DNA of 64,000 nt, taken from the NCBI RefSeq assembly GCF_021646545.1, contig NZ_JAKIRP010000023.1, positions 31,251 to 95,250 of the forward strand. Direction: 5' to 3'. This DNA is from Chitinophaga filiformis. GTDB taxonomy: Bacteria > Bacteroidota > Bacteroidia > Chitinophagales > Chitinophagaceae. Below, piece after piece: positions 49,929 through 59,034 of this stretch. The notes under the pieces are model-generated. The model was not told where the DNA came from. It ran no database searches and saw nothing but the letters and a program-made list of their open reading frames with translations. Made by a program: the position numbers and the translations under genes. Position 1 is the stretch's first letter. Every line of letters starts with the position of its first letter.

Positions 49929-51632
49929 TTACCCTTTCTTAATGGCCTCCATCTTTACTTTCTTCTTTTTCTTCGGCTTCAGCTCTTTATTCCCCTCAAT
50001 ACTATCCGCCAGTTTCAAAGCCTCATACGCATTCACCAATCCACCGGAAATAGACAGATCCGCAAAAGGAACCTTCACATCAGGCGTTCCCGGCTTTGTC
50101 ACTTCTGTAGTGCCATCAGGCAGAGGAGTGGCTGATTTCACAAGGATGTACTTTAACTGTTGAGCAGTTAACTGAGGATGGTAGGAGAGCACCAGGGCTG
50201 CAACACCTGCTACAACAGGAGCTGCCATACTCGTACCGCTGGCATTACCATATTTATTACCACCAGGAACGGTAGAATAGATCTGTACACCGGGAGCGAA
50301 GATGTCTACGTTCTTTTTACCGTAGTTGGAGAAGCTGGCTACTTTTCCGTTTTTGCCGCTACCGCTGGCGCCTACAGTAATGTAGTTGCTCGCTCTGGCA
50401 GAATGATCTGCATAATCAGGGTTAGGGAAGTTGTCTACTACATCATTATCATTGCCATCATTACCTGCAGCATGTACGAGTAATACGCCTTTCTCTTCCG
50501 CATATTTCACAGCAGCATCTACCCAATCCTTATGAGGGGAGAAGCCTTTACCAAAACTCATATTGATAACCCTTGCACCATTGTCTACCGCATAACGGAT
50601 GGCCAGGGCTACGTCCTTATCACGTTCATCACCATCAGGAACAGCTTTCACCATCATGATGCGCACGTTGTCATTAATACCGTCTATACCAACACCATTG
50701 TTCCTTGCTGCCGCAATGATACCAGAAACGTGTGTACCGTGGAAACCGAATTGCCCCATCACATCGCTGTTACCGTAGTATTTGTCGTTGATGTCGTTCA
50801 CATTGTCCCCTACGATGTCTGCACGTTTATCAACCGGTGCTTCACTGTCAGCCAGTTCCGCTTTCTTTTTCAGATCCGCCAGGTATTCGTCAAATTCTGA
50901 TTTCAGTTCAGAGTAATTGAGGTTTTCCTCGCCTGTATTCTGGAAAATGCGCAGCAGGAACTTCTTGGCCACCATTACATCCTGGTCAGGAGTTTGTATA
51001 CTATCCAGCTTTGCTGCATTGAAATCACTCTGGTGCAGGTAACCGGTAATAAGCGCTTCGCATTTGCGCAGGCTTTCCTGCAGTTTCAGCATGGTCTTGT
51101 ACGTAACCTTGCTTTCACCGGAAGGCTTGGCTACTTTACCCTGCAGTTTCTGCCAGTAAGTATATTCCTTGGATTGTTTGTCGAGTGCAGAATCAGGATT
51201 ACCGTAAAGGCTCTTATAGCGGTAATATTCGCGGGTCGCTTCGTCAGAATCTTCTTTCACACTACGGCCGTCTTTACCACCCAGGAAATTCCATCCGTGG
51301 ATGTCGTCGACATAACCATTTCCATCATCATCCTTGCCGTTGCCGGGAATCTCCTTCGGGTTCACCCAAAGGATGGATTTCAGATCTTCATGAAGCGTAT
51401 CAATACCGGAATCTATCACAGCTACCAGTATAGGGCTGCCTTTCTTTCCTTTCAGCAATTCATTATATGCTTTCTCAACACCAGTTCCATACACACTGTC
51501 CTGCGCATAGTTCAATAGATGCCAGTTCCTGGGAGTCGCTGAAGATTGTGCATGAGTCGGGTTAGCGGTAGTAAGAGCAGCCATCAACACAACACCACCA
51601 GCCATGACTGCCATAGCTCTGTTAGATTTCAT
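49929..51632 (-). CDS. Secreted subtilisin-like serine peptidase (S8) with a large insertion
   Basis: 567 aa. Signal peptide ending near NPTHAQS. Catalytic triad: Asp74 (VAVIDSGIDTLHED), His301 (GFHGTHVSGIIAA), Ser468 (ASGTSMAAPVVAGVAALV). The Asp-His distance is about 227 residues against roughly 30-40 in subtilisin, because of a helical insertion (about 115-280, rich in Lys/Glu/Tyr, e.g. EYTYWQKLQGKVAKPSGESK). Similar long-insert S8 peptidases occur in Bacteroidota. No T9SS tail: the C-terminus is a basic PKKKKKVKMEAIKKG, so it probably stays periplasmic. Single gene with its own terminator. Confidence 0.93.
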   Translation of the reverse strand: MKSNRAMAVMAGGVVLMAALTTANPTHAQSSATPRNWHLLNYAQDSVYGTGVEKAYNELLKGKKGSPILVAVIDSGIDTLHEDLKSILWVNPKEIPGNGKDDDGNGYVDDIHGWNFLGGKDGRSVKEDSDEATREYYRYKSLYGNPDSALDKQSKEYTYWQKLQGKVAKPSGESKVTYKTMLKLQESLRKCEALITGYLHQSDFNAAKLDSIQTPDQDVMVAKKFLLRIFQNTGEENLNYSELKSEFDEYLADLKKKAELADSEAPVDKRADIVGDNVNDINDKYYGNSDVMGQFGFHGTHVSGIIAAARNNGVGIDGINDNVRIMMVKAVPDGDERDKDVALAIRYAVDNGARVINMSFGKGFSPHKDWVDAAVKYAEEKGVLLVHAAGNDGNDNDVVDNFPNPDYADHSARASNYITVGASGSGKNGKVASFSNYGKKNVDIFAPGVQIYSTVPGGNKYGNASGTSMAAPVVAGVAALVLSYHPQLTAQQLKYILVKSATPLPDGTTEVTKPGTPDVKVPFADLSISGGLVNAYEALKLADSIEGNKELKPKKKKKVKMEAIKKG

Positions 51633-52266
51633 CAGTCTGTTTTTTTCTCAATAAGCTTTACAAAATCAAAAACCAAATTAGAATAAAGGTACGCAAAATG
51701 TCAGGGAATCACTTGCGTTAAATGATGAGCGAGATATACAATATGCCAGTAGCTCATTAGGTGGATAGCCGTTCACGTAACAACAACCGCTGAGATAGAA
51801 GTGCCTGTAACTCAATAATATTCGCTCATCTACTGTTAATTTAACAATTCTACAAATATGAGCGAAATTTTTCTTTTAGAAAATGAGGAAGAATGTTGTC
51901 ACAGAAGTCGCTACTGCATTGAAGTCAGCCTATGAAAATGACCGTTCGTCAAAAAATAGTTGCAAATACCACAAAAGTAGAATATGAAATTCCGGAAAAA
52001 AGTGTAATATTTAGAGCTGGAAGAGTACTTGATAACTTTCCAAAAAGTTATAGTTACTTTTCTCATAAGCATGGTTTCCGTTTAACGAAAAAGCGAGGTT
52101 ATCTAACCTCGCTATTCTTTTTGATCTACATTGTTCGCTCACAGCATTGTAAAAGAACGGTACCGCTTCTACAAGCTAATAATATATTGCGATTAATATC
52201 AGTTTAAAAGTTATCCGCATATTAAACGGTCTATTATTCCAGTTATTGTGTAAGGAAAAAAAGTTT
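51633..52266. other. Gene-free region with inverted repeats and an orphan terminator
   Basis: 634 bp with no convincing gene. TTCGCTCAT (51821-51829) and ATGAGCGAA (51858-51866) form a 9-bp inverted repeat. A strong plus-strand terminator at 52092-52122 has no gene in front of it. A frame from 51932 runs through that terminator and is not credible as a gene. Confidence 0.55.
52092..52122 (+). terminator. Orphan plus-strand terminator (possible sRNA 3' end)
   Basis: AGCGAGGTTA tc TAACCTCGCT, a perfect 10-bp stem with a 2-nt drawn loop, then ATTCTTTTTG. It points rightwards, while both neighbouring genes are on the minus strand. It suggests an untranslated transcript from about 51.85-52.1 kb. 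Confidence 0.6.
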
Positions 52267-53796
52267 TTACAGGTCAAACTTAATACCCTGTGCCAGTGGC
52301 AGCTGAGTGGAATAATTGATCGTATTCGTCTGTCTGCGCATATAATTTTTCCAGGCGTCTGAACCGCTTTCCCTGCCGCCACCGGTTTCCTTTTCTCCGC
52401 CAAACGCGCCACCGATCTCGGCTCCGGAGGTACCGATATTGACATTAGCGATACCGCAGTCAGAACCGGATTGTGACAGGAACAATTCGGCTTCCCGCAG
52501 GTTTAGCGTCATAATAGCAGATGACAGGCCCTGTGGTACCCCATTCTGCATAGCGATGGCATCCTCGATGTTGCTGTATTTCATCACGTAGAGGATGGGA
52601 GCAAAGGTTTCATGCTGCACGATGGCATAACTGTTCTCTACTGCGGCAATACAGGGTTTTACATAACAACCGGACGCATAGGCATCGCCTGACAGTACGC
52701 CTCCTTCCACCAGGAAAGTACCGCCTTGTGCCTTCACCTTTTCGATGGATTCCTGGTAAAGACGTACCGCGTCTTTATCGATCAACGGCCCTACGTGGTT
52801 TTGTTCGTCCAGCGGATTGCCGATACGTAGCTGCTGGTATGCTTTCGCCAGTTTCTGTGTAAATGCGTCATATACACTGTCGTGGATGATCAGCCTTCTG
52901 GTACTGGTACAACGCTGGCCGGCGGTACCTACAGCACCGAATACACACCCGATAAGGGACATGTCGAGGTCTGCATTGGCGGTGATGATGATCGCGTTAT
53001 TACCGCCCAGTTCCAGTAGGGCGCGTCCCAGACGGGCGCCTACTACGCTGCTTACCGCTTTACCCATACGGGTGGAACCGGTAGCAGAGATCAGCGGTAC
53101 GCGGGTATCGGCCGCCATCCATTCGCCCACCTCACGACCACCTGTTACCAGGCAGCATACACCTTCCGGTACGTTATTCGTTTTGAGCACATCCTGTATG
53201 ATCTGCAGACAGGCAATGGCTGACAAAGGTGTCTTTTCTGAGGGTTTCCAGACGCATACGTCGCCGCAAACCCATGCAAGCATAGCATTCCAACTCCACA
53301 CCGCAACAGGGAAATTAAAGGCTGAAATGATGCCTGTAATGCCCAGCGGATGCCATTGCTCGTACATCCTGTGACCCGGACGTTCAGAGTGCATGCTTAG
53401 CCCGTGCAACTGACGGGAAAGACCTACTGCAAAGTCGCAGATATCGATCATTTCCTGTACTTCCCCGTAACCTTCCTGCAGGCTTTTTCCCATTTCGTAA
53501 GACACCAGTTTGCCCAGTGCGGCTTTATTTTTCCGCAGTGCTTCTCCCATCTGACGCACTATCTCGCCACGACGGGGAGCAGGCCATGAACGCCATTCCT
53601 TAAACGCTTCCTGCGCTTTTTCGATCACTGCATCATAGTCGGTACGGCTGGCTGCTTTGACGGTTGAAATTTCTTTCCCGTCTACGGGTGAAGACGCCGG
53701 AATACTTTCTCCTTTTGCATCCAGCCAGGTAGTTCCTGTGCTGACGCCACTGTTTACATTGCTGATATTTAATTGCTGCAGAATATCCTGGATCAT
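52267..53796 (-). CDS. ALDH7-type aldehyde dehydrogenase (2-aminoadipate semialdehyde dehydrogenase-like)
   Basis: 509 aa from ATG 53796 (MIQDILQQLNISNVNSGVST); an upstream start adding 39 unlikely residues is rejected. Oxidises aldehydes with NAD+. Seen: SATGSTRMGKAVSSVVGARL, GRALLELGGNNAIIITANAD (catalytic-base Glu), GAVGTAGQRCTSTRRLII (nucleophile Cys296) and FGGEKETGGGRESGSDAWKN. The GQRCTSTRR and GARLGRALLELGGNN segments are those of ALDH7A1/antiquitin, which converts 2-aminoadipate semialdehyde to 2-aminoadipate in lysine degradation. The DUF1338 gene lies directly upstream (124-nt gap), fitting that pathway. Confidence 0.9.
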   Translation of the reverse strand: MIQDILQQLNISNVNSGVSTGTTWLDAKGESIPASSPVDGKEISTVKAASRTDYDAVIEKAQEAFKEWRSWPAPRRGEIVRQMGEALRKNKAALGKLVSYEMGKSLQEGYGEVQEMIDICDFAVGLSRQLHGLSMHSERPGHRMYEQWHPLGITGIISAFNFPVAVWSWNAMLAWVCGDVCVWKPSEKTPLSAIACLQIIQDVLKTNNVPEGVCCLVTGGREVGEWMAADTRVPLISATGSTRMGKAVSSVVGARLGRALLELGGNNAIIITANADLDMSLIGCVFGAVGTAGQRCTSTRRLIIHDSVYDAFTQKLAKAYQQLRIGNPLDEQNHVGPLIDKDAVRLYQESIEKVKAQGGTFLVEGGVLSGDAYASGCYVKPCIAAVENSYAIVQHETFAPILYVMKYSNIEDAIAMQNGVPQGLSSAIMTLNLREAELFLSQSGSDCGIANVNIGTSGAEIGGAFGGEKETGGGRESGSDAWKNYMRRQTNTINYSTQLPLAQGIKFDL

Positions 53797-53920
53797 GTTG
53801 TACTGTTTATGCCGTGCGGGACACGGCGTGTTTTGATGTATGTCTGAGTTAACGGCAATAGTCTGTAATATATTGGCTGTTGGCAGCGCGGCAGGACGCT
53901 GCTGCGCTGCCAACCACTAG

Positions 53921-54808
53921 TTATTGCTTGTTTGTCTGTGAGCTGTAGGTACTTTCGAAAATGCGGTCCGCATTGCCGGCTTCAAAACCTTCCCGGCGAT
54001 GTGCACGGGTAATCTGATCGGCCGGAAGATCGGCAAACTGTGGCAGCACCTTGCGCTCGGCAAATTCTACGTAGGAGCCTGCTATCTTATGAACCTCAGC
54101 ACCGGCAAAGGTGGCGGGAATCATTTTGGCCACCGTGCTACTCTGTAAGAGCAAACCATCCGGACTGGTCTTGATCTTGCCGCCGGCGTTGTTTAGTACA
54201 AATCCTTGTTTTTCAAGGAAATTATTGAAATCTGCTACCGTATTGTAACCGGCAGGCAGGTTCTGTACACTGATCGTAAAATGGTTCAGGTAATACCTGT
54301 TGTAGATCACCCAGGCTGCATATTCGCTCTCGGCTGCCAGTGCCTGATAATCCTCCAGCGTAGGCGTGCGCCACAGTGAACTATGCAGGAATTCATCCAC
54401 TACAGGCCCGTCGTCCAGGTTAAGATTGAGCACCGGGTCTACCAGTACTTCTTTGGTATAACTTTTAATGATCTCTTGCGCAGCAGGGCTCAGGTCCTGT
54501 ACCCTCAGTTCGCTGATAAAGATTCGCGGATAGTTGGGTGATGGCGGTGCATACCAATAAGCGTCCAGCTTCTTTTCCTTGAAATGGTAGGCATCTCTTC
54601 TGGTGTAACCGTAGTGGAGGAAGATCTTCTCCAGCGACTGTATCCCGAGCTCGGGTACGCCTATTGTGCGGAAGGCAATATGATCATTTTCAATGTCTTC
54701 CGGAACCTTGATCAGATTTTCACTGATCATGGCGGCAATAATAGCTGCAACGTCGGGAACCCGGTCCTGGTAACGCTGCATCAGACCGCTAAGAACATAG
54801 TCTAACAT
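53921..54808 (-). CDS. DUF1338 protein, 2-oxoadipate dioxygenase/decarboxylase-like
   Basis: 295 aa. DUF1338 enzymes (HglS/YdcJ type) are Fe(II)-dependent and turn 2-oxoadipate into D-2-hydroxyglutarate. The vicinal-oxygen-chelate metal ligands appear to be His43 (ENDHIAFRT), His176 (YYLNHFTISV) and Glu248 (AGSYVEFAER). It is shorter than Pseudomonas HglS (about 460 aa). It starts 9 nt after panB, suggesting co-transcription, and lies upstream of an ALDH7-type gene, consistent with L-lysine catabolism through 2-aminoadipate. The aminotransferase and 2-hydroxyglutarate dehydrogenase are not in the window. Activity is inferred from the family and neighbour. Confidence 0.85.
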   Translation of the reverse strand: MLDYVLSGLMQRYQDRVPDVAAIIAAMISENLIKVPEDIENDHIAFRTIGVPELGIQSLEKIFLHYGYTRRDAYHFKEKKLDAYWYAPPSPNYPRIFISELRVQDLSPAAQEIIKSYTKEVLVDPVLNLNLDDGPVVDEFLHSSLWRTPTLEDYQALAAESEYAAWVIYNRYYLNHFTISVQNLPAGYNTVADFNNFLEKQGFVLNNAGGKIKTSPDGLLLQSSTVAKMIPATFAGAEVHKIAGSYVEFAERKVLPQFADLPADQITRAHRREGFEAGNADRIFESTYSSQTNKQ

Positions 54809-54817
54809 AAAACAATT

Positions 54818-55633
54818 TTAATATTGTTCGCTATCGTTCGGAAAGTCTTTGGCTTTCACATCGTGGATATATTGCTGCGATGCCTTGTAAATTTCGTCAT
54901 ATAAATTGAGATAGCGACGCAGGAAACGTGGTTTAAAATCCTTGTTAATGCCCAGCATGTCATGCATAACTAATACCTGGCCGTCAACATACTTGCCGGC
55001 GCCGATACCAATTGTAGGGATGCGCAGTGCTTCAGCCACCTTTTTACCCAGTTGGGCGGGGATCTTTTCCAGTACAATGGCAAAGCAACCCGCTTCCTCG
55101 AGCAGGCGGGCGTCGTTGATCAGTTTCTGGGCTTCTGCCTCTTCGGTAGCCCTTACGGTGTAGGTACCAAATTTATTGATAGACTGGGGGGTTAGTCCCA
55201 GGTGTCCCATCACGGGTACACCGGCTGAGATAATTCGTTTTACCGATTCAATAATCTCTTCGCCGCCTTCTATTTTTACGCCATGAGCGCTGGTTTCTTT
55301 CATAATACGGATGGTAGATGCCAGTGCTTCTTTGGAATTGCCCTGGTAAGTACCAAAAGGAAGGTCGACCACCACAAAGGCCCGTTTGATAGCCCTTACC
55401 ACAGAAGCACCGTGATAGATCATCTGGTCAAGCGTTATGGGAAGTGTTGTTTCAAAGCCGGCCATCACATTAGATGCAGAATCGCCTACCAGCAGGATAT
55501 CCATACCTGCATCATCAAAGATGCGGGCCATGGAATAGTCGTAAGCGGTAATCATGGAGATCTTCTCTCCGTCGTCTTTCATTTTCTGCAATATATGTGT
55601 CGTTATCCGTTTAACTTCTTTGTGCGTAGACAT
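54818..55633 (-). CDS. panB: 3-methyl-2-oxobutanoate hydroxymethyltransferase
   Basis: 271 aa. First step of pantoate synthesis: ketoisovalerate plus methylene-THF gives ketopantoate. Motifs: ISMITAYDYSMARIFDDAGM, LLVGDSASNVMAGFETTLPI, DLPFGTYQGNSKEALASTIR, GAHGVKIEGGEE-type AHGVKIEGGEE, GHLGLTPQSINKFG and GIGAGKYVDGQVLVMHDMLG. Separate from panC and panD, which lie about 5 kb away on the same strand. DUF1338 follows after 9 nt. Confidence 0.97.
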   Translation of the reverse strand: MSTHKEVKRITTHILQKMKDDGEKISMITAYDYSMARIFDDAGMDILLVGDSASNVMAGFETTLPITLDQMIYHGASVVRAIKRAFVVVDLPFGTYQGNSKEALASTIRIMKETSAHGVKIEGGEEIIESVKRIISAGVPVMGHLGLTPQSINKFGTYTVRATEEAEAQKLINDARLLEEAGCFAIVLEKIPAQLGKKVAEALRIPTIGIGAGKYVDGQVLVMHDMLGINKDFKPRFLRRYLNLYDEIYKASQQYIHDVKAKDFPNDSEQY

Positions 55634-55692
55634 CCTAATGACTGTTATATGTGATAAGTAAAAGCGCGCGTAAGGTAACCAATATTTGGAAA

Positions 55693-56574
55693 TTACCTGC
55701 TGATCTCTGCATAGAGTGACTGGATAAGGCCATCTGCCAGACCGATCTTGGGTACAAAGATCTCTTCGGCATCCGCCCAGCGCATAATGTTGATGTAGAT
55801 CTGAAGGGCGGGCACGATCACATCGGCGCGGTCTTCCCGGAGATTATAAATATGGATACGCTCTTCGACGGTGAAGCTGTTAAATTCCTTGTAGTAGTCT
55901 TTCAGGACGTCCAGCGTAAGCGGTTTGCCTTCTTTACGCTTGGAAAGGGAGAAGATCTTGTTGATATTACCGCCTGAACCGATGGCTGTCACATTGTTGA
56001 TGCCCCGGAGACGGGATTTAATGGTATCCTTCATATACTGCCACTGGTCTTCCTTTACCTGGTTCTGCATCAGGCGGATAGTGCCGATATTGAAGGACTC
56101 TTTATGTTTAAGGCTGTTGTTGCTGAAGATAGTGACTTCAGTACTACCACCCCCTACATCGATATACATGTAGGAGCGGGTCTTGTCCAGGTTTTCTGCG
56201 ATGTGGCTCTCGTACAGGAAAGAGGCTTCTTCCTGTCCGGATATGATTTTGATATCTATTCCCGTCTGCTGCCTGACGTTGTGCAGGATCGCTGCTGAAT
56301 TGGATGCATCGCGCATAGCTGATGTGGCGCAGGCTTTCAGGTACCTGACTTCATATACCTCCAGTAAAAGCTTATACGCTTTAATGGTATTCAGCAGGTG
56401 ATCAGCTCTTTTTTCAGAAATAGCGCCTTCGGTGAACACATCAAGACCGAGGCGTAAAGGCACCCTGACCAGGTTTACTTTGGTGAAATCCATCCGGCCC
56501 TGGCTGTTGGGAGATGCTTCTGAGATGAGCAGCCTGGCAGCGTTGGACCCGATATCAATGGCAGCAAGCTTCAT
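55693..56574 (-). CDS. ppx: Exopolyphosphatase / Ppx-GppA phosphatase
   Basis: 293 aa from ATG 56574 (MKLAAIDIGSNAARLLISEA); a TTG start 18 nt upstream is rejected because it overlaps the -7 box. ASKHA fold: IDIGSNAARLLI (phosphate 1), ATSAMRDASNSAAIL, IISGQEEASFLYESHIAENL and YIDVGGGSTEVTIFSNNSLK. This is the short form without the C-terminal HD domain. Hydrolyses polyphosphate and/or pppGpp. The ppk gene lies just upstream on the same strand (76-nt gap with an AT-rich repeat), a classical pairing. Confidence 0.94.
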   Translation of the reverse strand: MKLAAIDIGSNAARLLISEASPNSQGRMDFTKVNLVRVPLRLGLDVFTEGAISEKRADHLLNTIKAYKLLLEVYEVRYLKACATSAMRDASNSAAILHNVRQQTGIDIKIISGQEEASFLYESHIAENLDKTRSYMYIDVGGGSTEVTIFSNNSLKHKESFNIGTIRLMQNQVKEDQWQYMKDTIKSRLRGINNVTAIGSGGNINKIFSLSKRKEGKPLTLDVLKDYYKEFNSFTVEERIHIYNLREDRADVIVPALQIYINIMRWADAEEIFVPKIGLADGLIQSLYAEISR

Positions 56575-56579
56575 GGGCG

Positions 56580-56587
56580 CAAATGTA
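56580..56587 (-). promoter_or_regulatory. -7 box TACATTTG directly before ppx
   Basis: Perfect TAnnTTTG on the minus strand, 5 nt before ATG 56574. It predicts a leaderless ppx mRNA independent of ppk. Confidence 0.45.
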
Positions 56588-56597
56588 TACAATTAGA

Positions 56598-56635
56598 ATC
56601 AGGAATCAGGAATTAATCAATACTCAAATCCTGAT
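56598..56635. repeat. AT-rich dyad between ppk and ppx
   Basis: ATCAGGA occurs twice (56598 and 56605) and pairs with TCCTGAT (56629-56635). Similar in style to the AATTAGGAATTAA repeat at 31350. Confidence 0.5.
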
Positions 56636-56650
56636 CCCCGCTTCCGGTTC

Positions 56651-58807
56651 CTAGCTATTATATTGTTTCTCGTGGAGATATTTGAAAATCTCTACCTGTG
56701 ACCTGATCTTCTTGCCACTGTCACGTTTATACTCATTTTTCTGATCGTTATCGAGTATACGGGCTTTTACATTGCCACTGAGTTGTATGGCCAGTATATC
56801 TTTCAACTCCTGCTGGATGCCCGGGTCTGTGATGGGAATAGCCACTTCCACACGGTAGTCGAGGTTACGCAGCATCCAGTCGCAGGAGGCAATGTATACC
56901 TTTTCCTGTCCCTCTTTACCGAATACAAATACACGGGCATGTTCCAGGTATTCATCCACAATGCTGACAGCGGTGATATCTTTCTTCCACTTCTTGTTGT
57001 CCGTATAGGCACAGCAGATACCGCGGATGATCATCTTAACGTCCACACCCTCTTTTGCTGCTTCATATAAGAGGTTGATCATTTCCGGATCGGAGAGGGA
57101 GTTCATTTTAATGATCATGGAGCCGCCTTTCTTATGACGGGCGTTCTTGATCTCTTTCTCGACCTGGCGCACAAAGAATGAACGCATGCTGTAAGGGCTT
57201 ACCGGAAGGGTATGACATGCTTCCAGCATCTTGATATCATGTTTGCTGTTCTCCAGGTAGGCGAAAATACGGTTGATATCTGCCATGATGTTCCTGTTGG
57301 CTGTCAGCAGACAGTGATCTCCATACACCCTTGCTGTTTTCTCATTCAGGTTGCCGGTGCTGACAAAGCCACACTGCACTGTCTTGGTACCGATACGTTT
57401 CTTGATCACACAGAGCTTGGCATGGATCTTCAGGCCGGGAATACCGATCAGCACTTTTACGCCTTCATCTTCCAGGCGGGTCTTCCATTCCAGGTTGTCT
57501 GCCTCATTAAAACGGGCTCTTAACTCGAGGGCGACTGTTACCTGTTTACCGTTGCGTACGGCGTTCACCAGGGCATTCACGATCTTGGAGTTGCGGGCCA
57601 GCCTGTAGGCCGTGATCTTGATGCTGGTCACATTAGGATCGATGGCAGCTTCCCTGAGCAGGTCTATGATAGTATCGAAAGAGTGGTAGGGGAAATGGAG
57701 CATCACATCCTGCAGCTGTATGACGTGCATCACGCTGGATGCATTGGCAAACAGCGGATGGATGAAGCTCTTGCGCTGTGAGTGCGTTCTTTCTTTGAAT
57801 ACGCTTGTCGGGAAGTCCATAAAGTCCTTGAAATTATGGATACGGGCTCCCGGAATGAGGTTGTCCTTGCTGGACAGGCCCAGGCGCCGCATCAGGTATT
57901 CCAGCAGCAGCGGATCAATGTCCTTATCGTATACAAACCGTACCGGCTTTCCCTTACGGCGGTCTTTCAGGCCTTTTTCAATCTGGTGTATCAGGCTCGT
58001 CGAAATATCATTATCGATGTCCAGTTCCGCATCTCTCGTTACCTTGATGATATGTGCCGTGAACTTGTCAAAGCCGAAGTAAGAGAAGATATGCGGCAGG
58101 CAGTAGCGGATCACGTCTTCCAGCAGGATAATATCTTCTTCACCTTCTTTGGAAGGGAGGATGATGAAACGGGGCAGGATAGAGGTCGGAATCTCTATCA
58201 GCGCAAACTTCTGTCTGACGGAGTTATCCTGCCTGGCCAGTACTACCGCCAGATAGATGGATTTATCCCGGAGGAAGGGAAAGTGCTGGATACTTTCGAT
58301 CATCAGCGGGATGATATTGGTACGTACTTCTTCATTGAAGTAGTTGAGTACAAATTTCTGCTGATCCTTATTTAAATGTTTTTCCGTGCGGATGAAGATC
58401 TTCTGCGCCTTCAGTTCGTCTTCGATACCCTCCCAGATGCGGTCAAACTCACGCTGCTGGTCTATCACCATGCTCTGTATCTCATCGAGGATCTCGTCGG
58501 GGTTCTCTTCCATATGCATACGGGTGGACTTGCCAACCAGCAGCATTCTTTTAAGGGTGGCAACGCGTACGCGGAAAAATTCGTCCAGGTTGTTCGAAAA
58601 AATACCGAGAAAACGGATACGTTCATGAAGAGGAACGGTGTTATCAGCCGCTTCCTGCAGAACTCTTGCATTAAAGGCCAGCCAGCTGATGTCCCGGGGG
58701 ATCATCTTAACTTTCTTAATCGGCACAATCTTTTTGCTATTGCTTTTCTTTTCCATCACCGGATCTTGTGTGTTTATGTCTATTGGCTCACTAAGTGACA
58801 ATCGCAT
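56651..58807 (-). CDS. ppk: Polyphosphate kinase 1
   Basis: 718 aa from ATG 58807; Met18 (MEKKSNSKKIVPIKKVK) is an alternative start. Makes inorganic polyphosphate from ATP. N domain: RDISWLAFNARVLQEAADNT and RIRFLGIFSNNLDEFFRVRV. PLD-like catalytic domains: His462 in GLKIHAKLCVI is the phosphohistidine site, with ITAYRLARNSKIVNALVNAV and GFVSTGNLNEKTARVYGDHC, and the second conserved His in YLEHARVFVFG. Family-typical length. Upstream of ppx on the same strand. Confidence 0.96.
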   Translation of the reverse strand: MRLSLSEPIDINTQDPVMEKKSNSKKIVPIKKVKMIPRDISWLAFNARVLQEAADNTVPLHERIRFLGIFSNNLDEFFRVRVATLKRMLLVGKSTRMHMEENPDEILDEIQSMVIDQQREFDRIWEGIEDELKAQKIFIRTEKHLNKDQQKFVLNYFNEEVRTNIIPLMIESIQHFPFLRDKSIYLAVVLARQDNSVRQKFALIEIPTSILPRFIILPSKEGEEDIILLEDVIRYCLPHIFSYFGFDKFTAHIIKVTRDAELDIDNDISTSLIHQIEKGLKDRRKGKPVRFVYDKDIDPLLLEYLMRRLGLSSKDNLIPGARIHNFKDFMDFPTSVFKERTHSQRKSFIHPLFANASSVMHVIQLQDVMLHFPYHSFDTIIDLLREAAIDPNVTSIKITAYRLARNSKIVNALVNAVRNGKQVTVALELRARFNEADNLEWKTRLEDEGVKVLIGIPGLKIHAKLCVIKKRIGTKTVQCGFVSTGNLNEKTARVYGDHCLLTANRNIMADINRIFAYLENSKHDIKMLEACHTLPVSPYSMRSFFVRQVEKEIKNARHKKGGSMIIKMNSLSDPEMINLLYEAAKEGVDVKMIIRGICCAYTDNKKWKKDITAVSIVDEYLEHARVFVFGKEGQEKVYIASCDWMLRNLDYRVEVAIPITDPGIQQELKDILAIQLSGNVKARILDNDQKNEYKRDSGKKIRSQVEIFKYLHEKQYNS

Positions 58808-59034
58808 CTGAAAGGTAATTAACGGTTGTGGTTATACTGGTTTAATACTGCTAATCACAACAATACAGATTTTTGGAATAGATCTTATGTTAAATTTCTG
58901 ATACGCATTCTTAAAGATAAGGAATTATAAAGCGATAGCGAATAGCGTATAGACGATAATCTATAGTATATTTCTTAGATATACTTGTATATATCATTTA
59001 TAGGGGAATGATCCGGAGCTGATTAACGCTTGTA
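58808..59034. other. AT-rich intergenic spacer
   Basis: 227 bp with short iterations such as GCGATAGCGAATAGCGTATAG and ATATACTTGTATATATC. No box or gene supported. Confidence 0.4.

Noticed and set aside
51932..52207. 91-codon open frame in the 51.6-52.3 kb gap
   Set aside because: It passes through a strong terminator hairpin and has no family resemblance or start context.
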